Source: S34-282 sp034422075 (lineage in GTDB: Bacteria > Chloroflexota > Dehalococcoidia > Lucifugimonadales > Australimonadaceae). From it: DNA of 5,662 nt. Below are positions 1 through 4,944 of this stretch, one piece after another. The number at the start of each line of letters is the position of its first letter. The first letter of the stretch is position 1. The stretch covers positions 1 through 5,662 of the forward strand of contig DAOUJX010000016.1 in the NCBI GenBank assembly GCA_034422075.1, written 5' to 3'. The translations under genes were made by a program, and so were the position numbers. The notes beneath the pieces were generated by a model that was not told the DNA's origin, did not search any database, and saw only the letters and a list, made by a program, of their open reading frames with translations.

Positions 1-614
1 TTCCGCGTCTGAAAGCCGACAACCGCGCGCCAGCCGCGCTCGGCCAGCACATCGCGCACTTGCGACGGCGTGCGGTAGAACGCATCCGCCGCGCGGTCGA
101 AAGGTGGGCGTCCCGGTAGCATGGTGACGGGGCCGCCGACGTAGCAATCGCCCTGCGCGTAGACGCCGGCGACGCCTGGGTGGGCCTCCTCTGTGGTGCG
201 GTAGACATTCTGCGCCTCGTGCGCCTTGTCGTAGTCGAATATGTCGTGCGCCTCGATGATGCCAACCACGTTGCCGTCAGCGTCGGCAAGCGCGATCTCG
301 CTGCCCTGCGATAGCTCGGCGGCTCGCTCGCGGCTGACGGCGAGCGTCACGGGCATCGGCCACGCGGCGCCGTTGGACAGGTGCATGTCGTTCACGACGG
401 AGGTGTAGTCGGCGGAGGTCATGAAGCCCTGGAGCGGACTGAACGCACCTTGTGCAACCATGTGCGCATCGGATAGCTCGCGGTCGCCGATGGTGATGGT
501 TGGGAGTTGCCCTGCGCGCTCACGCAGGGCGTCCACTTCCACGCCCGATGTGTAGCGGTCAGTGAGCGCCCCTCCGTGCGGCGCAATGAGGTTGGACGTC
601 GTAGTGGTGCTCAT
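1..614 (-). CDS. sat: ATP sulfurylase (sulfate adenylyltransferase), N-terminal part, cut by window edge
   Basis: Catalyses sulfate + ATP to adenylyl sulfate (APS) + PPi, the first activation step of sulfate assimilation, in the cytoplasm. Reading leftward from the ATG at 614-612 gives 204 complete codons and two bases of the next. The N-terminus carries the family hallmark NLIAPHGG (residues 8-15). A PUA-like N-terminal domain follows, with QGAFSPLQGFM and VTLAVS stretches. The last visible residues, GFQTR, begin the catalytic QTRN motif, and the two leftover bases (AA) fit the expected Asn. The catalytic and C-terminal parts lie outside the window. It starts 15 nt after the cysC stop, so it is probably the fourth gene of the same operon. 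This is the single-chain Sat type, not the CysD/CysN heterodimer. A G-rich stretch precedes the ATG, but no strong Shine-Dalgarno is seen. Confidence 0.95.
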   Translation of the reverse strand, partial: MSTTTTSNLIAPHGGALTDRYTSGVEVDALRERAGQLPTITIGDRELSDAHMVAQGAFSPLQGFMTSADYTSVVNDMHLSNGAAWPMPVTLAVSRERAAELSQGSEIALADADGNVVGIIEAHDIFDYDKAHEAQNVYRTTEEAHPGVAGVYAQGDCYVGGPVTMLPGRPPFDRAADAFYRTPSQVRDVLAERGWRAVVGFQTR

Positions 615-629
615 GGTGCCCCGTGTCCC

Positions 630-1205
630 CTACCCGGCGCTCGTCAAGGCTGCACCGTCCACGTAGCCCAGTTCCTCGAGCTTGGCGATGACCTTTGCCA
701 CGCTCTCCTCGACCGTCTCCGCCTCTGTGTCGATGTACACCTCGGGGGTGACGGGCGGCTCGTAGGGGTCGGAGACGCCGGTGAAGTTCTCGATCTCACC
801 GCGCAGCGCCTTCTCGTATAACCCCTTCACGTCGCGCCGTACCAATTCGTCGAGCGATGCGTCGACGTGGACCTCGACGAATTGCCCGATGGTCTCGCGC
901 ACCTCGTCGCGCACCTCGCGGTAGGGCGAAATGGCAGCGACGAGCGCCGCGACGCCGTTGCGCGTCAGCAGGTTGGCGACGAAGCCGATGCGGCGAATGT
1001 TGGTGTCGCGGTCTTCCTTGCTGAAGCCGAGTCCCTTGGACAGGTTGGTCCGGACGACATCGCCGTCCAGAAGCTCGACCTTCTTCCCGTGTGCTCGGAG
1101 ATGGTCGACGAGTGAGTTGGCAATGGTGCTCTTGCCTGCGCCGGAAAGGCCGGTCAGCCATATGGTCACGCCGGCCTCGGTCGATGTGGTAGATGCGATG
1201 GTCAT
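630..1205 (-). CDS. cysC: Adenylylsulfate (APS) kinase
   Basis: Phosphorylates the 3'-OH of APS with ATP to make PAPS. The protein is 191 aa, normal for a stand-alone CysC. The P-loop GLSGAGKST is at residues 19-27 and LDGD at 46-49. The SPYREVRDEVR segment (93-103) holds the Ser that is phosphorylated in some family members. VDASLDELVRRDVKGLYEKA (114-133) and FTGVSDPYEPP (141-151) are typical. The ATG at 1205-1203 is chosen because AAGGAG lies 9 nt upstream and the APS-kinase fold begins at once. The frame stays open to 1547, but that extension overlaps cysH and has no family similarity that I can see. cysC starts 5 nt after the cysH stop and stops 15 nt before sat, so co-transcription and translational coupling are likely. 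Confidence 0.95.
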   Translation of the reverse strand: MTIASTTSTEAGVTIWLTGLSGAGKSTIANSLVDHLRAHGKKVELLDGDVVRTNLSKGLGFSKEDRDTNIRRIGFVANLLTRNGVAALVAAISPYREVRDEVRETIGQFVEVHVDASLDELVRRDVKGLYEKALRGEIENFTGVSDPYEPPVTPEVYIDTEAETVEESVAKVIAKLEELGYVDGAALTSAG

Positions 1206-1210
1206 GGGGT

Positions 1211-1966
1211 CTAACTCCTTGGTGTTTGAGGGATTCCTTGCTCGCGGTTGGTGAGCGTGTCGGCGTGAAGCCCGCATTCCGTCTTGCCCTGCCCGCTCCA
1301 GCGTCCTGCACGTGGGTCTTCGCCCGGAGCGACAGCGCGCGTGCAATGCGTGCAGCCGATGCTGGGGTAGCCCCGCTCGTGCAGGATGTTGAAGGGAACC
1401 CGATTGGCGCGGATGTACGCCCATACCTGCGCGTCGTCCCACGTAACCAGCGGGTTGACCTTGACGAGGCCGAACTTGGCGTCCCATTCGACGATGTTGG
1501 TTGTGGCACGCCCTTTCGACTGGCTGCGGCGTAGCCCCGATATCCACGCCGCCTTGCCTTCGAGCGCTCTCTCCGTCGGCTCGACCTTACGCAGCTGACA
1601 GCAGAGGTCAGGGTCGTGCGCCCACAGTTCTGCGCCGAACTCGGCGGCTTGCCGCTCCGGTGTCCACCGCGACGCCAGTCGCCGCGGTGCTATGCCGTAG
1701 GCCGCCGAAGCTTCGCCTACGAGTGCATACGTCTCGGGAAAGAGGAAGTGCGTGTCGACGTAGAAGACGTCGATGTCGGGGTCGATCTTGGCCGCCATAT
1801 CGAGCAAGGCCATGCCCGTTGGCCCGCCGAAGCTGCACGCCAGCGTGACATCCGTACCGAAGCGTTCGATGGCCCAGCGGAGGACTTCCTGCGGCTCTGC
1901 GCTGCTGAGGCGCTTGTTGGCGTCGGCCAATTCGGCTGCGATCGTGGGGTCGGGCTCGATATTCAC
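1211..1966 (-). CDS. cysH: APS/PAPS reductase, iron-sulfur type (CysH family)
   Basis: Reduces APS and/or PAPS to sulfite using thioredoxin or a similar donor. The protein is 251 aa. The N-terminal PP-loop-type nucleotide-binding segment reads ACSFGGPTGMALLDM (43-57), followed by VFYVDTHFLFPETY (68-80) and the substrate-binding WISGLRRSQS (141-150). Cys122-Cys123 and Cys205-x2-Cys208 form the CC/CxxC set that ligates a [4Fe-4S] cluster in APS-type reductases. The catalytic Cys231 sits in ECGLH (230-234). By family knowledge this cysteine set marks APS reductases, although some members such as B. subtilis CysH also accept PAPS. The GTG start at 1966-1964 is supported by a strong GGAGGAG 7 nt upstream. 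The gene lies 21 nt after the permease and 5 nt before cysC. Confidence 0.93.
   Translation of the reverse strand: MNIEPDPTIAAELADANKRLSSAEPQEVLRWAIERFGTDVTLACSFGGPTGMALLDMAAKIDPDIDVFYVDTHFLFPETYALVGEASAAYGIAPRRLASRWTPERQAAEFGAELWAHDPDLCCQLRKVEPTERALEGKAAWISGLRRSQSKGRATTNIVEWDAKFGLVKVNPLVTWDDAQVWAYIRANRVPFNILHERGYPSIGCTHCTRAVAPGEDPRAGRWSGQGKTECGLHADTLTNREQGIPQTPRS
1215..1220 (-). promoter_or_regulatory. Shine-Dalgarno deciding the cysC start, within the end of cysH
   Basis: Minus-strand AAGGAG lies 9 nt before the ATG at 1205 and inside the last cysH codons. It supports the 191-aa CysC over the longer open frame and suggests coupled translation. Confidence 0.75.
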
Positions 1967-1973
1967 GGCGATG

Positions 1974-1981
1974 CTCCTCCC
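1974..1981 (-). promoter_or_regulatory. Strong Shine-Dalgarno deciding the cysH GTG start
   Basis: Minus-strand GGGAGGAG, 7 nt before GTG at 1966, is close to a full anti-16S match. No ATG in frame is nearby, so it fixes the non-ATG start. Confidence 0.75.
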
Positions 1982-1987
1982 GCTCTC

Positions 1988-3118
1988 CTACGAGGCCAAC
2001 ATGCCCAGGGTGGTCGTCGCCGCGCGTTTGAGGTCGAGCAGCCGTGCGCGCGAGACAGTTACCGCATGAAGTAGGCGCGGGCGGTTCAGGACGAACAGCG
2101 CGCCCAGCACGAATAGCCCCCCTGCTGCCAGAATCGCGTACGTCTCCCAGTGCCCTGCAAGGCTCGCGCCGTACGCCCAGCTGACGAGCACGTAGGCCAA
2201 GACCAGCGACGCCACCGGCGACACGACCCACGCAGTCGCGAGGTCGCGCGTGGGCTGGCGCCGCAGCGCGCGAACACCCCGCTGCGCGAATCCGACGCCG
2301 AGGATGGCGGATGTTGCCACCTGCGCCAGCGCCGCCGGAAAGCCCGCAAGCGAGGCTGCGAGTATCAGCGAGCCGCTCACGAACGCGACAAGGCTGCCGG
2401 TTGTCATGTCGAGGGTCGCGAAGCGGAGGGCGTTGGTCCTCAGCACGCGCCCGCCCAGCGCGACCGCGCCGATGGCTAGCGCGATGCCGCCGAGGACTAG
2501 CGCAGCTGGGCTCTCCAACAGGCCCGCGCCCAGCAGCGGTGCGATGGCGTTGCTGACGTTGTTCGCGCCGACGCCAAATGCGACGTATATGCCGCCGGCG
2601 ACTAGCACGAGCGCCATAGCGGAGCGCGTTCGCTTCGAGCGAAGGAGGCGCTTCTGTAGGCCGGAGCGCTGCAGCACTCGGGTGCCAGCCGCTGATAGGG
2701 AGAATGAGGCCGCCGGAAGCACGACCCACCAGAGCCCGATTGCGCCGGCCACGCCTCCGTCGATGCTGCCTGCGGCGATGCCGAGCCCGGCTATAGCTCC
2801 AACAGTGACGGCGGAGGTGGACAGAGGCAGGCCCAGCAGGTTGGCGAGCAGCAACGGACCGGTGGCGGAAATCAGCACCATCAGCGCAATGACCACCGTG
2901 ACGTCGGCGCCTGGGGCGAGGTCGGCCGACAGCGTTTCAGTAACGGGGCTGCCTGCGAAAACTGCCCCCGAAAGCATCGCCGCGGCTGCGAGTCCGAGCG
3001 CCACGATGCGGATGCGGAGCGCCCGCGCTCCGTAGACGTGGCCCATCGCAGCGGCCGCCCCGCTTGCACCTATGTTCACAGCAAACAAGGCGGCCACGAG
3101 GTATGCGATGGCTTCCAC
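1988..3118 (-). CDS. cysP: PiT-family inorganic anion permease, probably sulfate permease CysP
   Basis: This integral membrane transporter of 376 aa is very hydrophobic, with about 10 predicted membrane segments. It has the duplicated PiT architecture. The first half holds NIGASGAAAAMG (15-26) and LGLPLSTSAVTVGAIAGLG (95-113). The second half holds GVGANNVSNAIAPLLG (182-197) and FPAALAQVATSAILGVGFA (260-278). The first signature has GASG where phosphate transporters usually have GAND; this resembles the sulfate permease CysP of Bacillus as I remember it. First place in a sulfate-assimilation operon supports sulfate as the substrate, but sequence alone does not exclude phosphate. The start is GTG at 3118-3116, with a moderate GGAG 8 nt upstream. 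Expression probably depends on the leader attenuator upstream. Confidence 0.85.
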   Translation of the reverse strand: MEAIAYLVAALFAVNIGASGAAAAMGHVYGARALRIRIVALGLAAAAMLSGAVFAGSPVTETLSADLAPGADVTVVIALMVLISATGPLLLANLLGLPLSTSAVTVGAIAGLGIAAGSIDGGVAGAIGLWWVVLPAASFSLSAAGTRVLQRSGLQKRLLRSKRTRSAMALVLVAGGIYVAFGVGANNVSNAIAPLLGAGLLESPAALVLGGIALAIGAVALGGRVLRTNALRFATLDMTTGSLVAFVSGSLILAASLAGFPAALAQVATSAILGVGFAQRGVRALRRQPTRDLATAWVVSPVASLVLAYVLVSWAYGASLAGHWETYAILAAGGLFVLGALFVLNRPRLLHAVTVSRARLLDLKRAATTTLGMLAS

Positions 3119-3126
3119 TGCTATCG

Positions 3127-3145
3127 CTCCGCGCTACCCGTAGCG
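3127..3145 (-). promoter_or_regulatory. Permease ribosome binding site beside a small inverted repeat
   Basis: GGAG (3130-3127) lies 8 nt before the GTG start of the permease and supports that start. An inverted repeat, CGCTAC/GTAGCG with a 2-nt centre (3132-3145), ends 1 nt before it. In RNA this is a 5-bp stem with a CGGG loop and might affect ribosome access. Confidence 0.4.
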
Positions 3146-3162
3146 GGCTCGTGATCAACTAT

Positions 3163-3180
3163 GTGTCGTACGTACGTCAC
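3163..3180. promoter_or_regulatory. 18-bp near-perfect palindrome between the attenuator and the permease gene
   Basis: GTGTCGTACGTACGTCAC reads the same on both strands except at positions 4 and 15. The CGTACGTACG core is fully self-complementary. It lies downstream of the terminator and upstream of the permease start. It could be an operator or a hairpin in read-through RNA; no binding protein is assigned. Confidence 0.4.
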
Positions 3181-3206
3181 GTCTGCTCTTTCCACGGGCA
3201 AACGAA

Positions 3207-3236
3207 AGGCCCCTCACTAGGTGCTTGGAGGGGCCT
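3207..3236 (-). terminator. Intrinsic-type terminator hairpin in the operon leader (attenuator)
   Basis: A perfect 9-bp stem pairs 5'-AGGCCCCUC (3236-3228) with GAGGGGCCU (3215-3207) around a 12-nt loop. In the minus-strand RNA the last stem U and the next seven bases read UUUCGUUU, a U-rich but imperfect tract. On the plus strand no T tract follows, so it serves minus-strand transcription. It lies about 90 nt before the permease start codon and 40 nt after the leader-peptide stop, where an attenuator terminator is expected. Confidence 0.7.
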
Positions 3237-3291
3237 GCAACTCTGCCGTGTTGGGTTAGTGCGATTTGCGAGCGCCTAGCCGACCTCCTCC
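3227..3291 (-). promoter_or_regulatory. Candidate antiterminator helix of the cysteine attenuator
   Basis: In the minus-strand RNA, GGAGGAGGUC (3291-3282, inside the last codons of the leader ORF) can pair with GGCCCCUCC (3235-3227). This gives nine pairs, one a G-U wobble, with one bulged A, and it takes up almost the whole 5' arm of the terminator. The upstream arm starts 11 nt after the last Cys codon, so a ribosome stalled on Cys would leave it free, while one at the stop codon (3278-3276) would cover it. A second possible pairing, CUAGGCGCUCG (3279-3269) with CAAGCACCUAG (3227-3217, the terminator loop), has 9 of 11 matches. Pairings were worked out by eye, without energy calculation. 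Confidence 0.6.
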
Positions 3292-3325
3292 GAGGAATGG
3301 CGACAACAACAAGCGCAAGCGCACA
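3259..3325 (-). promoter_or_regulatory. Candidate 1:2 leader hairpin over the Cys codons
   Basis: The first Cys codons (GUGCGCUUGCG, 3325-3315) can pair with CGCAAAUCGCAC (3270-3259). Ten pairs form with one internal mismatch and one bulge. This would be the trp-leader-like 1:2 structure that forms when the leader is not translated; it encloses the antiterminator arm in its loop and so favours termination. It is inferred from complementarity only. Confidence 0.45.
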
Positions 3326-3332
3326 TTTGCAT
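3276..3332 (-). CDS. Cysteine-rich leader peptide of the sulfate-assimilation operon
   Basis: An 18-codon ORF reads MQMCACACCCRHSSEEVG and ends in TAG. Codons 4, 6, 8, 9 and 10 are Cys (TGC, TGC, TGT, TGT, TGT), a density very unlikely by chance. It is the first ORF after a good promoter: the ATG begins 10 nt after the -10 box, so the transcript is leaderless or has a leader of only 3-4 nt. A second in-frame ATG is codon 3. Its likely role is to sense Cys-tRNA supply. A ribosome stalled on the Cys run would leave the antiterminator arm just downstream free, whereas one reaching the stop codon would cover it. Polycysteine leaderless ORFs controlling sulfur operons are known in mycobacteria; assigning the same role here is inference from layout. 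Confidence 0.82.
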   Translation of the reverse strand: MQMCACACCCRHSSEEVG

Positions 3333-3341
3333 GACCTAAGC

Positions 3342-3370
3342 ATGGTACCGATGGGGGTACCCCATGTCAA
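3342..3370 (-). promoter_or_regulatory. Sigma-70-type promoter of the sulfate-assimilation operon
   Basis: On the minus strand, TTGACA (3370-3365, 6/6 match to the -35 consensus) is followed by a 17-nt spacer and TACCAT (3347-3342, 4/6 match to TATAAT). Transcription would begin at about 3336-3332, at or just before the leader-peptide ATG. The spacer contains the perfect palindrome GGGGTACCCC. Confidence 0.75.
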
Positions 3371-3394
3371 CAGGCTGAGTGACTAGTCCTGCGC

Positions 3395-3400
3395 TATACT
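3395..3400 (+). promoter_or_regulatory. Possible -10 box for the TlpA-like/mutY unit
   Basis: TATACT matches TATAAT at five of six positions and would start transcription at about 3407, some 18 nt before the first possible start codon. No convincing -35 hexamer lies 16-18 nt upstream, so support is weak. It is divergent from, and adjacent to, the sulfate-operon promoter. Confidence 0.35.
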
Positions 3401-3424
3401 GCCAACTACACGCCTTGCCGTGCG

Positions 3425-4042
3425 TTGCTCTTGACCGCCGTCTCCACACAACCGCCTGCTCCCGATGCGCCGCCGGGCATTCGGCGCTGGGTGCTCTTCG
3501 GCTTGGCGATGCTGCCCGTCGCAGCGCTGGTGCTGCTGCTGATGTGGGGCCTGCTGCGAACGGGAGGCAACCCCGGGGGGCTTGCCGTCAATGAGAGTCC
3601 GGGGGAGGAACCGATCGCGCCGTCCGTCGCACCCGCCTTTGAGGTGGCGACCCTCCGCGGCGGGCCTGTGCTCACGAACGAGGACCTGCTTGGCAAGTAC
3701 GTGCTCATTGACTTCTGGTCGTCATGGTGCCCCCCATGCCGCTCCGAGGCAGCGGGGCTCGCCGAGGTGTACCGCGAGTACGCAAGTGAGAACGTCGAGT
3801 TCCTCGGCATTGCCATCTGGGACCAGGCGCGGGATGTGCTGGCCCACATCGACCGCTACCGCGTGCACTACCCCAACGCCCTGGACGATAGGGGTGAGAT
3901 GGCCATCGACTTTGGGGTACGCGGCGTGCCGGAGAAGTACTTCATCGACCCGCAGGGCATCATCGTGCGCCAGTTCAACGGACCGCTATCCCCCGAGCAA
4001 CTGCGCGAGGTGCTCGACGAGTTGTTGGCCGGTTCGTCATGA
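3425..4042 (+). CDS. TlpA/CcmG-like membrane-anchored thioredoxin-fold protein
   Basis: A 205-aa protein with one N-terminal membrane segment (about residues 22-44, VLFGLAMLPVAALVLLLMWG region), a linker, and a thioredoxin-like domain from about 68 to the end facing outside the cytoplasm. The redox motif WCPPC is at 101-105 (Cys102, Cys105). GVPEKYFIDPQG (167-178) carries the cis-Pro169 typical of TlpA/ResA/CcmG proteins. Family members reduce disulfides in exported proteins, often during cytochrome c maturation; no cytochrome or ccm gene is visible here, so the partner is unknown. The start is uncertain: the longest form uses TTG at 3425 with no Shine-Dalgarno; a second TTG (3431) or the GTG of Val23, at the edge of the membrane segment, are alternatives. 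The stop overlaps the mutY start (ATGA), indicating one transcript. Confidence 0.88.
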   Translation: MLLTAVSTQPPAPDAPPGIRRWVLFGLAMLPVAALVLLLMWGLLRTGGNPGGLAVNESPGEEPIAPSVAPAFEVATLRGGPVLTNEDLLGKYVLIDFWSSWCPPCRSEAAGLAEVYREYASENVEFLGIAIWDQARDVLAHIDRYRVHYPNALDDRGEMAIDFGVRGVPEKYFIDPQGIIVRQFNGPLSPEQLREVLDELLAGSS

Positions 4043-4944
4043 GCGTGGCGCCTGTTGGGCTGCACCGCCTCGTTGCAGGCTGGTATAGAGCAAACGCCCG
4101 CGACCTGCCATGGCGGCGCAACCCCTCTCCCTACGAGGTGCTGGTGGCGGAGGTGATGCTCCAGCAAACACAGGTCGAGCGCGTCGTGCCCAAGTACGGG
4201 GCGTTCTTGGCGGAGTTCCCGTCGCTCGCAAGCCTTGCGGCAGCCTCCAGAGGCGACGTCATTCGCGCTTGGGCGGGATTGGGCTACAACGCCCGCGCGG
4301 TCCGGTTGCACGGACTGGCGCTCACAGTGGTGGGGGATCACGGCGGGCAGCTGCCAACGGACGTGCGTGCGCTACGGGCGCTTCCGGGACTCGGCCCCTA
4401 CACCGCAGCCGCTGTCGCATGCTTTGCGTTCGGCGCAAGCGTCCCACTGGCCGACACCAATATCTATCGCGTGCTAAGCCGCGTTGTGCATGGCGCATCG
4501 CCTGCTTCCCGGCGAGACATTGACGCGCTGGCGGCAGCGCTGCTACCTGAGCCGCACGCCCCGTTGCGGGCGGCGGAGTGGCACCAGGGGCTGATGGACA
4601 TCGGCGCGACGATTTGCGGCGTAGCGGTGGCGCGGTGTGGCGAGTGTCCTTTGCGCTCGCCCTGCGCCGCTGCGCCCCTGCTATCGGGCGCGCCGCGCGC
4701 CGTCGCGGAGGCGTCCGTCCCGTATGCGGCCAAGCAGGCGCCCTACCCCGACTCCAATCGCCAACTGCGCGGCCAGGTCATCGACTACCTGCGCGGCTTG
4801 CATTCCGGCGAGAGCGCTTCGATAGGCGGTATCGCCGACGGGTTGGGCATCGCGGGGCAGGACGTGGTCCAGGGTGTGGTCGACGGTCTCACGCGAGACG
4901 GGCTAGTAGCAGAGCCCGAGCCCATGCGCTACGCCTTGCCGTGA
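4039..4944 (+). CDS. mutY: A/G-specific adenine DNA glycosylase, short form without a Nudix-like domain
   Basis: Removes adenine mispaired with 8-oxoguanine or G in base-excision repair. The 301-aa HhH-GPD protein has EVMLQQTQV (38-46) with catalytic Glu38. The helix-hairpin-helix LPGLGPYTAAAV is at 115-126 and the catalytic Asp139 is in LADTNIYRVLSR (138-148). The [4Fe-4S] ligands are Cys193-x6-Cys200-x2-Cys203-x5-Cys209, the spacing of MutY and endonuclease III. The C-terminal Nudix-like 8-oxoG-sensing domain of E. coli MutY is missing. Instead there is a tail of about 60 residues (241-301, RQLRGQVIDYLR ... MRYALP) that looks like a small winged helix, as I recall from actinobacterial MutY proteins. 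The ATG overlaps the stop of the upstream gene by 4 nt. The 3' end overlaps the convergent HAM1 gene by 16 bp. Confidence 0.9.
   Translation: MSVAPVGLHRLVAGWYRANARDLPWRRNPSPYEVLVAEVMLQQTQVERVVPKYGAFLAEFPSLASLAAASRGDVIRAWAGLGYNARAVRLHGLALTVVGDHGGQLPTDVRALRALPGLGPYTAAAVACFAFGASVPLADTNIYRVLSRVVHGASPASRRDIDALAAALLPEPHAPLRAAEWHQGLMDIGATICGVAVARCGECPLRSPCAAAPLLSGAPRAVAEASVPYAAKQAPYPDSNRQLRGQVIDYLRGLHSGESASIGGIADGLGIAGQDVVQGVVDGLTRDGLVAEPEPMRYALP

Noticed and set aside
630..1547. A longer 305-residue version of the APS kinase frame
   Set aside because: The extra N-terminal part overlaps cysH in another frame and is arginine-rich, low-information sequence; a good Shine-Dalgarno and the family start are at 1205.
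1608..2729. Open frame of 373 codons on the minus strand
   Set aside because: It overlaps both cysH and the permease in another frame and its arginine-rich product is typical of a GC-rich shadow frame.
2250..3035. Open frame of 261 codons on the plus strand
   Set aside because: It lies wholly antisense to the permease gene and shows no family motif.
3207..3236. Hairpin as a terminator for plus-strand transcription
   Set aside because: On the plus strand the stem is followed by GCAACTCTG with no T tract, and no plus-strand gene ends there; the minus-strand reading fits much better.
3119..3335. SAM riboswitch or T-box in the long leader
   Set aside because: I see neither the T-box AGGGUGGNACCGCG-like sequence nor a SAM-I-like set of helices; a Cys-codon leader ORF with attenuator explains the layout.
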